Assembly: GCA_019243595.1 (NCBI GenBank)
Contig: JAFAUA010000196.1
Coordinates: forward strand, 1 to 12,778
Direction: 5' to 3'
DNA from: Acidimicrobiia bacterium
GTDB taxonomy: Bacteria > Actinomycetota > Acidimicrobiia > Acidimicrobiales > AC-14
DNA: 12,778 nucleotides
The notes beneath the pieces are model-generated. The model was given only the letters and a program-made list of their open reading frames with translations, had not been told where the DNA came from and searched no databases. This document shows, one piece after another, positions 6,789 to 12,778 of this stretch; positions within the stretch are counted from its first letter, which is position 1, and the number at the start of each line of letters is the position of its first letter. The position numbers and the translations under genes were made by a program.

Positions 6789-8173
6789 CAGCCGATGAAC
6801 CCCGCTGGATGCGGAGCCCGACCTCGTAGGCGACGTGCTGAGACAATGACGAGGGCGATCAGAATCAGTCCTTCGACGACGGGGACGACGTGGGTCGCGA
6901 GTGTGCCGACGACGTCATGGAACACGGTCGAATGTACGCCGGGCCGGTCGACGTAGATCAGCAGCAGGAGGGAGGCCTGGAGTTGGGCGAGCAGGGCGAG
7001 GCGCGAGCGCCAGGCCAGCGCGACGACGGGAATGACCCAGGCCGCGTACCAGGGCAGCACGTAGGCGGCACCCAGGAGGTAGACGAAAGCGGCGCCGCCG
7101 GCGGCCATGGCTGGGTCGACGTCACGAAGGCGCGGGGCGACGACGATGGCGCCGATTACGACGACGGCAGCGACGGCGGCGGTGGCCAGGAGATGCGATT
7201 GGCTCGGATGGACGCCCAACAGCGTGCGCTCGATCCACGACGTTGGGAACGTCCACAACGACGCCTTGCTGTGCCACGTCGACGCCTGTCTGAGCGGAGC
7301 GAGGGCCGCCGTGCCGCCCGCCACTACGTAGGCGCCGACGATCGCCGCGCCGGAGGCGGCCGCGGCTCGAGCCGCAGCGCGGCTTCCCCGGCGGACAGCG
7401 ATCCACGCGATGACGGCGGCAAGGGGGAGCAAGGCCGCGACTTTCACGAGCACGGCGATGGCGAGGAGCAGGCCCGCTCTGGCGTTGCGTCCGTCGAGCG
7501 CCGCCAAGACGCCCGCGAGAAGAGCCACACCGACGAGCAGGTCATTGTGGCCACCGGAGACAACCGTGACGATCGCCGGGTTGATACCGATGAACGCCAG
7601 GGTCCCCGGGTCGGCGCCGCGCCTGGCGAGGAGCAACAGGGCCAGCAGCACGGCGAGCGCCGAGAGGCCCTGGAAGAAGAGTCGCTGACCGAGCGCCGAG
7701 TCGCCGGCGGCGGCCGTGCCGACTGCGGACGCGGCGGTGAACGCCGGTCCATAGACGCTCGGCGTGTGTCGGTAGGCGGGAGCCACACGGGCCAGGGCGG
7801 GGTCGGTGGGATAGTCGGCGGGCACGTGGACATAGGGGCTCGCGTGATGGACGCTGACGATGCGTCCGTACATGACGTGGGCCCAGATGTCCTTCGACGA
7901 CGTCGGCGGTGTGGCCACGGCGACGGCCAGTAGGGCGGCCGAGATGCCGACCACCACGCGGCGCGTGAGGAACGGAACGCGGCGGTGGCGGGCGACGACC
8001 ACACCGAAGGCGGCGAGGGCGACGAGGAGCAGCGGAAGCTGCACAGGCGCGTCGGTGACCGACCCCAACGGAAGGGCGGCCGCCGTCGCTACGGCGACGA
8101 CGACGAGCGCGATCCACCCGGTGCGCGCGTTGCGTGCATGCCCAGCCACCGTCTCCCGTGTACCCACGATCAC
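6788..8173 (-). CDS. GT-C polyprenol-phosphate-mannose-type mannosyltransferase (MptA/MptB-like membrane protein)
   Basis: This polytopic membrane protein of about 461 residues has some 11-13 hydrophobic segments. Numbered from the upstream TTG, key features are SKDIWAHVMYGRIV (97-110) with an acidic residue in the first large external loop, SPY (116-118), INPAIV (201-206) and GGHND (211-215). These resemble the actinobacterial alpha-1,6-mannosyltransferases MptA/MptB and the wider GT-C (GT87-like) group, which use polyprenyl-phosphate sugars outside the membrane to build lipoglycans. I give the GTG at 8173 as start; a TTG at 8185 would add four residues and a further GTG at 8149 would remove eight. 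A TACGTT hexamer (8189-8184, minus) precedes the GTG by 10 nt. Its stop overlaps the start of the beta-propeller lipoprotein gene. Donor and acceptor sugars are inferred from the family only. Confidence 0.75.
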   Translation of the reverse strand: MIVGTRETVAGHARNARTGWIALVVVAVATAAALPLGSVTDAPVQLPLLLVALAAFGVVVARHRRVPFLTRRVVVGISAALLAVAVATPPTSSKDIWAHVMYGRIVSVHHASPYVHVPADYPTDPALARVAPAYRHTPSVYGPAFTAASAVGTAAAGDSALGQRLFFQGLSALAVLLALLLLARRGADPGTLAFIGINPAIVTVVSGGHNDLLVGVALLAGVLAALDGRNARAGLLLAIAVLVKVAALLPLAAVIAWIAVRRGSRAAARAAAASGAAIVGAYVVAGGTAALAPLRQASTWHSKASLWTFPTSWIERTLLGVHPSQSHLLATAAVAAVVVIGAIVVAPRLRDVDPAMAAGGAAFVYLLGAAYVLPWYAAWVIPVVALAWRSRLALLAQLQASLLLLIYVDRPGVHSTVFHDVVGTLATHVVPVVEGLILIALVIVSARRLRGRAPHPAGFIG

Positions 8174-8185
8174 GTCGCCAGGCAA

Positions 8186-8266
8186 CGTACCGGCCGAAGC
8201 TGAAGAAATAACAACGAGACCCGAAGGGAGGCCCGAGGACGGCGCCGACTAGAACGGCGGTCGCCG
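8186..8266. promoter_or_regulatory. Divergent intergenic region between GT-C and DedA genes
   Basis: The only relatively AT-rich patch here (gaagaaataacaacgag, about 8201-8217) lies between the two divergent starts, with a TACGTT hexamer on the minus strand (8189-8184) and TAGAAC on the plus strand (8250-8255). Promoters for both directions are expected here, but no confident -35 box can be assigned. Confidence 0.4.
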
Positions 8267-8887
8267 ATGAACTTCCTCGACCCCCACCACCTGATCAACA
8301 CCTACGGAACGCTCGGGATCCTCGCCATCATCTTTGCCGAATCTGGGCTTTTTTTTGGCTTCTTCCTTCCCGGTGATTCGCTCCTGGTGACCGCTGGGAT
8401 CCTTGCCTCCACCCACAAGCACTCGGACGTGCATCTGAACCTGGCGGCCCTCCTCATCGGCATCCCCATCGCCGCCATCCTCGGCGACCAGGTGGGTTAC
8501 TGGTTCGGTCGCCGGGTCGGGCCGTCGTTGTTCCGGCGCCCGGAGTCGCGGTTCTTCAAGCCCGAGTACCTCAACCGGGCGCACGAGTACCTCGAGCACC
8601 GGGGCGCCCGCATGATCATCCTCGCCCGCTTCATTCCCGCGGTGCGCACGTTCACCCCGATCGCCGCGGGTGCCGGCAAGATGCGGTACTCGCTCTACCT
8701 GCCGTTCGACATCGCGGGCGGTCTGCTGTGGGGCGTCGGCGTCACCCTCGCCGGCTACACGCTCGGCTCGAGCGTGAAGAACATCGACCGCTACCTCCTG
8801 CCCGTGATCGCCGTCGTCGTCATCGTGTCGTTGATTCCGGTCGCACTCGAACTCCGCCGCTCGAGAAAAGCGCCGCGTCCCGGCTGA
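8267..8887 (+). CDS. DedA/VTT-family membrane protein
   Basis: The 206-residue integral membrane protein has the SNARE-associated/VTT domain. Family hallmarks are FAESGLFFGFFLPGDSLL (23-40) with the conserved acidic residue near the re-entrant loop, GDQVGYWFGRRVG (73-85), and ARFIPAVRTFTPIAAGAGKM (120-139) with the conserved Arg residues. DedA proteins support membrane lipid homeostasis, and some members flip undecaprenyl phosphate or phosphatidylethanolamine; which applies here cannot be told. The C-terminus is a transmembrane helix (about 183-198) followed by a basic RRSRKAPRPG tail. No Shine-Dalgarno precedes the ATG; a TAGAAC hexamer lies at 8250-8255. It is divergent from the glycosyltransferase unit across about 90 bp. 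An eight-T run at 8349-8356 encodes the Leu-Phe-Phe of the first motif and is unusual for this base composition. Confidence 0.93.
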   Translation: MNFLDPHHLINTYGTLGILAIIFAESGLFFGFFLPGDSLLVTAGILASTHKHSDVHLNLAALLIGIPIAAILGDQVGYWFGRRVGPSLFRRPESRFFKPEYLNRAHEYLEHRGARMIILARFIPAVRTFTPIAAGAGKMRYSLYLPFDIAGGLLWGVGVTLAGYTLGSSVKNIDRYLLPVIAVVVIVSLIPVALELRRSRKAPRPG

Positions 8888-8909
8888 TTCACTCGAGAAG
8901 TTTCCTTGT

Positions 8910-8933
8910 GTCTGCTCGACTGTGCGAGCAGAC
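8910..8933 (+). promoter_or_regulatory. Perfect 9-bp hairpin before the beta-helix gene
   Basis: GTCTGCTCG (8910-8918) and CGAGCAGAC (8925-8933) are exact reverse complements around the 6-nt loop ACTGTG. It starts 22 bp after the DedA stop and ends 27 bp before the beta-helix start. No T-run follows, so it could be a U-less terminator for DedA, a protein-binding operator, or a 5'-leader structure of the beta-helix mRNA. Confidence 0.6.
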
Positions 8934-8949
8934 TTCGGCACCGGGGAAC

Positions 8950-8956
8950 AGGGGGA
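8950..8956 (+). promoter_or_regulatory. Shine-Dalgarno that fixes the beta-helix protein start
   Basis: AGGGGGA lies 4 nt before the ATG at 8961. This picks the internal ATG over an upstream ATG-less extension from 8922 that would put 13 extra non-signal residues before the export signal and read through the hairpin. Confidence 0.65.
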
Positions 8957-8960
8957 CGAT

Positions 8961-10400
8961 ATGAGCGAGCGGAAGTTGCGGCGCGGCGCGATTCGGACGG
9001 CGACAGCCATTCTTGCAGCCACCGCATCGGCGGCGTTTGTTACGAGTCTGCAAACCTCGTCGGGGTGGGCGGCCACGTCGGTCAATTGCGATACCGGCGG
9101 TGACCTCAGCGCGGCAATCGCAGCCGCGCCTTCAGGGTCGACGATCCAGGTGAGCGGCACGTGCACGGGCCACTTCGTCATCGACCACAGCCTGACGCTC
9201 GTGGGTCCGGCCACGCTCGACGGCGGCGGCAGTGGCACGGTTCTGGCCGTGATCTCCAACCCGACGGTGGTGCTGCAAACACTCACCGTCCAGCACGGTT
9301 CGGCTGGCGACGGCGGAGGGATCAGCAACGATGGAACGCTCACCCTCAAAGATGTGACCGTCACCGATAACACGGCGTCGGAGGCCGGCGGCGGCATCTT
9401 CAACGACGGCAACCTCACCGTGTCGAGCTCCTCGAAGGTGACGTCGAACTCGGCCACGAGCGACGGTGGCGGCATCCAGAACAACGAGACACTCTCGATG
9501 AGCAACTCGTCGGTTACGAACAACTCGTCCTATTACGGCGGCGGCGTCGAGAACACCCAGACCGCCACTATCAGCAACTCGACCTTGTCGGGCAACACCG
9601 TGGGCTATGAGGGAGGCGGGATCTGGAACGGCCGCTTCCTCACAGTGAAGGGTTCCTTCGTGTCCGGCAACGCAGCCCCGTTCGGCGCCGGCATCTGGAC
9701 CGGCTACTACGGCTTCGACACGCTCACGGTCAGCTCGTCGACGTTCTCGAACGACGTCGCCTCGATAGAGGGCGGCGCATTGTTCACACAGGACGGTTCC
9801 ACCTCCGTCAGCGGCTCGAGTCTCACGAGCAACGCGGCGAGCAACGCCGGCGGTGTGCTCTTCAACGATCACGGGGTTGTGACATTCACAAATTCCACCC
9901 TGTCGACCAACACCGCCGACCATGGCGCCGCCGTGGCGAGCGGCGCCGGGACCGTGACGCTGAATACGTCGACAGTCTCGGGAAACAACGCCGTGAGTGG
10001 CGGAGGCGGGTTCTCCAACGACGGCACGCTCAATCTCAACGGCTCCAAGGTCACCGACAACCACGCGAACAACGGCGTGGGTGGCGGCTTCTTCGACGAG
10101 AACGGCACCATCAAACTCACCGGTACGACGGTGTCGAACAACACCAGCACGGGCGACGGTGGCGGCATCAGCACGCAGAACACGGCGCTGACCGTTACCG
10201 GGTCATTCCTGACCGGGAACACCGCCGGCGGCCGGGGTGGAGGTCTGTTCGAGAACGGCGCGTCGGCCCTCTTCAAGAACTCCTCGGTCACGAGCAACAC
10301 CGCGACCAACGGCGGCGGCATCTACGTACAGAGTGGCTCGCTCACGTTGCAGTCCTCGTCGGTCAGCGGCAACCACCCGAACAACTGCGTGAACTGCTGA
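8961..10400 (+). CDS. Secreted right-handed beta-helix protein with about 14 Pmp-like repeats
   Basis: The 479-residue product starts with a signal peptide: basic MSERKLRRGAIR, a hydrophobic core and a likely cleavage near GWAA-TS (about 38). Residues 41-90 resemble the opening of parallel beta-helix proteins (GDLSAAIAAAPSGSTIQVSG, then FVIDHSLTLVGPATLDGGG). The rest is about 14 imperfect repeats of about 24-27 residues, each with a GGG(I/V/L/F) turn, a short TLT/LTV strand and an S-x-V-(T/S)-x-N step, the pattern of chlamydial Pmp-type and other surface beta-helix repeats. It is rich in Ser, Thr, Asn and Gly, and ends NNCVNC with two closely spaced cysteines. There is no LPXTG sorting signal, anchor helix or autotransporter barrel, so release or non-covalent wall association is likely. 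Such proteins act as adhesins or polysaccharide-binding or -cleaving proteins; no catalytic residues are evident. Unlike its neighbours it has a classical Shine-Dalgarno. Confidence 0.85.
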   Translation: MSERKLRRGAIRTATAILAATASAAFVTSLQTSSGWAATSVNCDTGGDLSAAIAAAPSGSTIQVSGTCTGHFVIDHSLTLVGPATLDGGGSGTVLAVISNPTVVLQTLTVQHGSAGDGGGISNDGTLTLKDVTVTDNTASEAGGGIFNDGNLTVSSSSKVTSNSATSDGGGIQNNETLSMSNSSVTNNSSYYGGGVENTQTATISNSTLSGNTVGYEGGGIWNGRFLTVKGSFVSGNAAPFGAGIWTGYYGFDTLTVSSSTFSNDVASIEGGALFTQDGSTSVSGSSLTSNAASNAGGVLFNDHGVVTFTNSTLSTNTADHGAAVASGAGTVTLNTSTVSGNNAVSGGGGFSNDGTLNLNGSKVTDNHANNGVGGGFFDENGTIKLTGTTVSNNTSTGDGGGISTQNTALTVTGSFLTGNTAGGRGGGLFENGASALFKNSSVTSNTATNGGGIYVQSGSLTLQSSSVSGNHPNNCVNC

Positions 10401-10445
10401 AGCTGCGCTACTACACCCACCCACGACCGCCAGAATGGATGCGGC

Positions 10446-10925
10446 ATGGGAGTGACGGTCCGACCGGCCGAGGAGGGCGAGGCGGAAGCCCTGAAGCAGG
10501 TTCGTCTGCGTGCACTGCGGGACTCGCCGGACGCCTTCACCCAGCCTGTCGTCGCAGCAGAGGCGGAACCGATCGCCGTGTACGAGGAGCGCATCGCGTC
10601 GACGGTGCGCGGCGAGACACTGAACCTGGTGGCCGTCGACGAGTCAGGAACGTTCGTCGGGCTCGCGGCAGGCATCCCATGGGAAGGGCGCACTCGCGTC
10701 GTCTCCGTGTGGGTCGATCCCGCTTGTCGGGGCAGCGGCGTCGGCGCTGAGCTCGTCGAGCGGATCGCGGCGTGGTCCATCGAGCGCGGCATCGACTGTC
10801 AGATCGAGACCGCGCCGGGAAACGATTCCGCGCTCCGCCTCTACCGGCGCCTCGGCTTCGAACCCGCTCCCGACATCGACCCGCCCGATGGTTGCGACGT
10901 CGTCCTCATCCGCCGGAGCGCCTAG
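10446..10925 (+). CDS. GNAT-family N-acetyltransferase
   Basis: The 159-residue single-domain protein has the Gcn5-related fold that transfers acetyl from acetyl-CoA to an amine. Motif A is clear: VSVWVDPACRGSGVGAELVERI (about 87-107), with the pyrophosphate-binding R95-G-S-G-V-G100. Motif B is ETAPGNDSALRLYRRLGF (121-138) with the usual N126, Y133 and GF. The N-terminal VRPAEEGEAEALKQVRLRAL is the standard first strand and helix. The start ATG at 10446 lies 45 bp after the beta-helix stop; upstream is CAGAAT (10431-10436) but no strong Shine-Dalgarno. The acceptor substrate cannot be predicted. The next gene begins 30 bp downstream on the same strand. Confidence 0.92.
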   Translation: MGVTVRPAEEGEAEALKQVRLRALRDSPDAFTQPVVAAEAEPIAVYEERIASTVRGETLNLVAVDESGTFVGLAAGIPWEGRTRVVSVWVDPACRGSGVGAELVERIAAWSIERGIDCQIETAPGNDSALRLYRRLGFEPAPDIDPPDGCDVVLIRRSA

Positions 10926-10942
10926 CGGGGCGATCTCCCGGG

Positions 10943-10948
10943 CAGACT
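10943..10948 (+). promoter_or_regulatory. Putative -10-like hexamer 7 nt before the 116-residue gene
   Basis: CAGACT ends exactly 7 nt before the ATG at 10956, the same spacing as TACCCT and TAGCGT at the two DNA-repair genes, but its first base departs from TANNNT. No Shine-Dalgarno is seen. Confidence 0.25.
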
Positions 10949-10955
10949 CAGATCC

Positions 10956-11306
10956 ATGGCCACCTACGTCGTGAACAAGCGAGCGGTCACGAAGGCCCGG
11001 GAGCTGATCGACAACCGCCAGTATCGACTTCGCAGCCGCTGGGCTGACGTCCAGCCACGCGCCGCTGAGCAGAACGCCTTTCTCAAGGATCACAGCTGGG
11101 AGGAGTACGCCTCCTGGCACCTCGCGCTCACCGATGGCGCACCCGAAGAGACCAAGGGCCGGTACGCCTTCGTGTTTGGGGACTTCCGTCGCCTGCACCG
11201 CATGGGACTGATTGCCTGCTACTACCGCGCCGCTGAATGGGAGCACACCGACGTCATGGTGGCCGCCCACAACCTGCTCCTCTACCTCGACAAGTCGAGG
11301 CGCTGA
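10956..11306 (+). CDS. Conserved-looking actinobacterial protein of unknown function (116 aa)
   Basis: This is a small soluble protein with no signal peptide or transmembrane segment. It starts MATYVVNKRAVTKARELIDN and is rich in Trp, Tyr, His and Arg in its middle (WADVQPRAAEQNAFLKDHSW, then YASWHLAL and KGRYAFVFGDFRRLHRMGLI). It resembles, from memory, hypothetical proteins widespread in actinobacteria that keep the HSWEEYAxWHL and KxRYAFVxGDFRRxHRxGL stretches; this needs a search to confirm. The predicted secondary structure looks mainly helical. It follows the GNAT gene by 30 bp and could be co-transcribed with it. No catalytic motif can be named, though the clustered His, Asp and Arg residues could form a small active or nucleic-acid-binding site. 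Confidence 0.8.
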   Translation: MATYVVNKRAVTKARELIDNRQYRLRSRWADVQPRAAEQNAFLKDHSWEEYASWHLALTDGAPEETKGRYAFVFGDFRRLHRMGLIACYYRAAEWEHTDVMVAAHNLLLYLDKSRR

Positions 11307-11386
11307 CCGCGGCTACGCAGGAACGCCTTCGTGTCTCACTGCAACGGCGGAGCAACCGAATGTCCGCTCGGCGGGGGCTCGGGATC

Positions 11387-11400
11387 CGCACGCCCGTGCG
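11387..11400. terminator. Short GC hairpin between convergent genes
   Basis: CGCAC (11387-11391) and GTGCG (11396-11400) pair around the loop GCCC, directly beside the stop codon of the minus-strand 61-residue gene and 80 bp after the plus-strand 116-residue gene. It is a weak candidate for a shared terminator. Confidence 0.25.
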
Positions 11401-11586
11401 TCAGGTGGCGGGCGACGGCGAGATCCCAACGAACAGGCCCGCAAGTCCGAGCAGGATCAGAACGAGCGGGATCGGGCACCACGACTGCTCCCAGAAGGCC
11501 GTAAACCCATGCGTGCCTTCCCGCCCGGCCCAGGACACGCCAAGAAGCAGGACAACGAGCGCGACGACGCGAGCAGTTCGCCTCAT
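11401..11586 (-). CDS. Small two-helix membrane protein
   Basis: The 61-residue frame begins MRRTARVVALVVLLLGVSWAG, a basic start plus a first hydrophobic helix (about 6-20). A short loop containing WEQSWCP is followed by a second helix (about 38-56, PLVLILLGLAGLFVG) ending ISPSPAT. The purine-rich GTGGGGAC directly before the ATG could serve as a weak ribosome site. Its hydrophobic two-helix pattern and G/C-leaning third codon positions support a real gene, but it is short and of no recognised family. It converges on the 116-residue gene. Confidence 0.5.
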   Translation of the reverse strand: MRRTARVVALVVLLLGVSWAGREGTHGFTAFWEQSWCPIPLVLILLGLAGLFVGISPSPAT

Positions 11587-11939
11587 GTCCCCACTATGGC
11601 CGGGGAGTTCTCTCTGCCGCCCAGATAGCGCAGGCGTGGCAGATCATCACGTCAGGTGTTGCCTGGAGTGGCGCCAGGTTCGCCAAAGGCAGTTCACTTC
11701 CGCAGCACCCACAGCGACCCGACTGAGCGCGTTGCCGTGTCAGCATCTTCATGGGATCAGTTTTCCACCCGGGAGGGCGCTCGGGAACTACACGTACGAG
11801 CGCGCCCGATCTGTCGGGTGTTTGCGCGATCAGTGGGCTATTTCACCGGCGATCGCGCAAACACCCCGGGCGCGCACCCGCTCGGAGGCGCCGGAGATGG
11901 CGCGGCCGCGTCTGGGGTTGAGTGCTGGTTTCCCGGGCG
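11587..11939. other. 353-bp stretch without a convincing gene
   Basis: Frames across this stretch give no recognisable protein and look like random GC-rich translation. It contains a small hairpin (CCTGG/CCAGG, about 11662-11677), a bulged stem (GGGCGCTCG at 11775-11783 against CGAGCG-CGCCC at 11797-11807) and the perfect 16-bp inverted repeat at 11816-11866. The promoter of the 61-residue gene and the 3' end of the monooxygenase transcript should fall here. Confidence 0.6.
11816..11866. repeat. Perfect 16-bp inverted repeat with 19-nt spacer
   Basis: GGGTGTTTGCGCGATC (11816-11831) and GATCGCGCAAACACCC (11851-11866) are exact reverse complements around a 19-nt spacer that could itself form a small GTG/CAC pairing. 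It lies 73 bp downstream of the monooxygenase stop on the minus strand. No T-run borders it. It may be a strong U-less terminator, a binding site for a dimeric protein, or a copy of a genomic palindromic repeat. Confidence 0.85.
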
Positions 11940-12778
11940 CTACGTGACCAGGTCGTAGTGCTCCAGCTTCGGCTGGGACATCTCTTCGCGGAAGCGGTCG
12001 AAGCTCCAGGGCCAGACGGCGGGGATGCCGCGGTCGTCGAGGTACCAGCTGCGGCAGCCGGTGACCCAGACGGTGCTCTGGGCCCGCTCGACGCGGGCGG
12101 CCTCGAACTCCTCCATCGCCTCGCGCTTGGCGCTGACCTCGCGCCACCGGCCGTCGGCGATGCCTTCGACCAGCTGCATGACGTAGCCGAACTGCAACTC
12201 GGCCACGTCGATCAGCGAGAAATTGCCGACTGGGCCGTTGGGGCCGTTGAGCATGAAGAGGTTCGGGAACTCGGGGATGGAGATCGAGAGGTAAGCGGAC
12301 GGCCGCTTGGCCCACGCCTCGTCGAGGCTCACGCCGCCCCGGCCGACGACGTCGATCGGCCGCATGAAGCGGTCGACGCGGAACCCGGTAGCAAGCGCCA
12401 GGACGTCGAGCTCGTGCAGCGTGCCGTCGACGGTCCGGACACCGCCCTTCTCGACACGCTCGATGGCGTCGGTGACGAGGTGGGCGTTGGGCTGCTGGAT
12501 GGCCTCGTAGAAGTTCGGCGAGATCACCAGGCGCTTGCACGCGGCCCGGTACGGCGGCCGCAGGCGCTCGCGGAGCTCAGGGTCGGCGACGTGGCCCTCG
12601 AGGTTCGCCTGGCACATCTGCTCGAGCGCCTTCATCTGCGGCGAGTCCTTGTCGACGACGGCGTTGGCGAAACCCTCGGTGAACGTCTTCGAGAGCTGTT
12701 GGCGCATCTCGAGCATGACGCTGGGGTCCTCGCGGAACCGGCTGCAGTCGTCGTCGGTCAGCGGGTTGTTGGGCACGG
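11940..12778 (-). CDS. Flavin-binding monooxygenase (Baeyer-Villiger type), N-terminal part outside window
   Basis: The last ~279 residues of an FAD/NADPH class B monooxygenase are visible; the frame is open to the right edge and the N-terminal FAD-binding Rossmann motif and FxGxxxHxxxWP fingerprint would lie beyond it. Supporting features, numbered from the GTG at 12776, are the RPPYRAACKRLVISPNFYEA segment (68-87), the DVLALATGF motif (124-132), the PNLFMLNGPNGPVGNF block (170-185) and TGCRSWYLDDRGIPAVWPWSFDRFREEM near the C-terminus (239-266). All are typical of cyclohexanone/phenylacetone-type monooxygenases and relatives, which insert oxygen into ketones or oxygenate soft nucleophiles. 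The GTG at 12776 is therefore not the real start. The 16-bp inverted repeat lies just downstream. The substrate is unknown. Confidence 0.9.
   Translation of the reverse strand, partial: VPNNPLTDDDCSRFREDPSVMLEMRQQLSKTFTEGFANAVVDKDSPQMKALEQMCQANLEGHVADPELRERLRPPYRAACKRLVISPNFYEAIQQPNAHLVTDAIERVEKGGVRTVDGTLHELDVLALATGFRVDRFMRPIDVVGRGGVSLDEAWAKRPSAYLSISIPEFPNLFMLNGPNGPVGNFSLIDVAELQFGYVMQLVEGIADGRWREVSAKREAMEEFEAARVERAQSTVWVTGCRSWYLDDRGIPAVWPWSFDRFREEMSQPKLEHYDLVT

Noticed and set aside
6890..7933. 347-codon plus-strand frame opposite the glycosyltransferase gene
   Set aside because: Highly charged, low-complexity translation with no family features; the minus strand encodes a coherent membrane protein with GT-C motifs.
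8249..10064. Minus-strand frames opposite DedA and the beta-helix gene (8249-9523 and 9132-10064)
   Set aside because: They cross two well-supported plus-strand genes and show no domain; their length reflects the repeat composition of the beta-helix gene.
9300..10380. Regular DNA repeats that might be taken for a CRISPR array
   Set aside because: The periodicity is of about 72-80 bp, degenerate and in frame with a beta-helix protein; there are no identical direct repeats with unique spacers.
11307..11400. Possible tRNA or small RNA in the gap after the 116-residue gene
   Set aside because: No T-loop (GGTTCGA-type) signature or cloverleaf arms could be found; only one short weak hairpin is present.
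11656..11958. 100-codon plus-strand frame across the non-coding stretch
   Set aside because: Starts with a non-ATG codon without a ribosome site, runs through the palindrome into the monooxygenase 3' end, and shows no recognisable family.

Overview
The window is GC-rich, coding-dense DNA. Several plus-strand genes lack a Shine-Dalgarno sequence and carry a TANNNT-like hexamer just before the start codon. An HU protein with a lysine/alanine/proline tail, an Mpt-like GT-C mannosyltransferase and a stand-alone LigD-type polymerase domain are also present. Together these suggest an actinobacterium, possibly of the Acidimicrobiia type; the lineage is an inference from gene content only. No tRNA, rRNA, CRISPR array, transposase, integrase or phage gene was seen. 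The region reads as chromosomal and mostly housekeeping or accessory.

Layout, left to right. (1) Positions 1-1936, minus strand: a nitronate monooxygenase running off the left edge, an HU-type nucleoid protein with a repetitive basic tail, and a small UBP-type zinc-finger protein. (2) Positions 1995-3720, plus strand: a DNA-repair pair made of an SRAP (YedK/HMCES) abasic-site crosslinking protein and, 25 bp later, a LigD-type primase-polymerase domain protein. The SRAP gene is divergent from the zinc-finger gene across only 58 bp. (3) Positions 3765-5612, plus strand: a membrane-anchored or secreted protein with a fibronectin III domain and a clan GH-A glycoside hydrolase domain. It ends 3 bp from a convergent two-gene minus-strand unit (8185-5616). 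That unit has a GT-C polyprenol-phosphate-mannose-type glycosyltransferase followed, with a TGATG overlap, by a YVTN/YncE-type beta-propeller lipoprotein. (4) Positions 8267-10400, plus strand: a DedA-family membrane protein, then a secreted right-handed beta-helix protein of about 14 short repeats, preceded by a perfect 9-bp hairpin. (5) Positions 10446-11306, plus strand: a GNAT acetyltransferase and a 116-residue conserved-looking protein of unknown function. (6) Positions 11401-12778, minus strand: a possible 61-residue two-helix membrane protein, a 353-bp non-coding stretch holding a perfect 16-bp inverted repeat, and the C-terminal part of a flavin-binding (Baeyer-Villiger-type) monooxygenase running off the right edge.

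Two functional themes emerge. One is DNA damage handling: SRAP plus a stand-alone LigD polymerase, with no Ku or ligase in view. The other is the cell envelope: GH/FN3 protein, GT-C transferase, beta-propeller lipoprotein, DedA and beta-helix protein. I see no clear multi-gene novel defence or mobile system. The best leads are the SRAP/LigD-POL pair, the GT-C/beta-propeller coupling, the 16-bp palindrome and the apparent leaderless start architecture.
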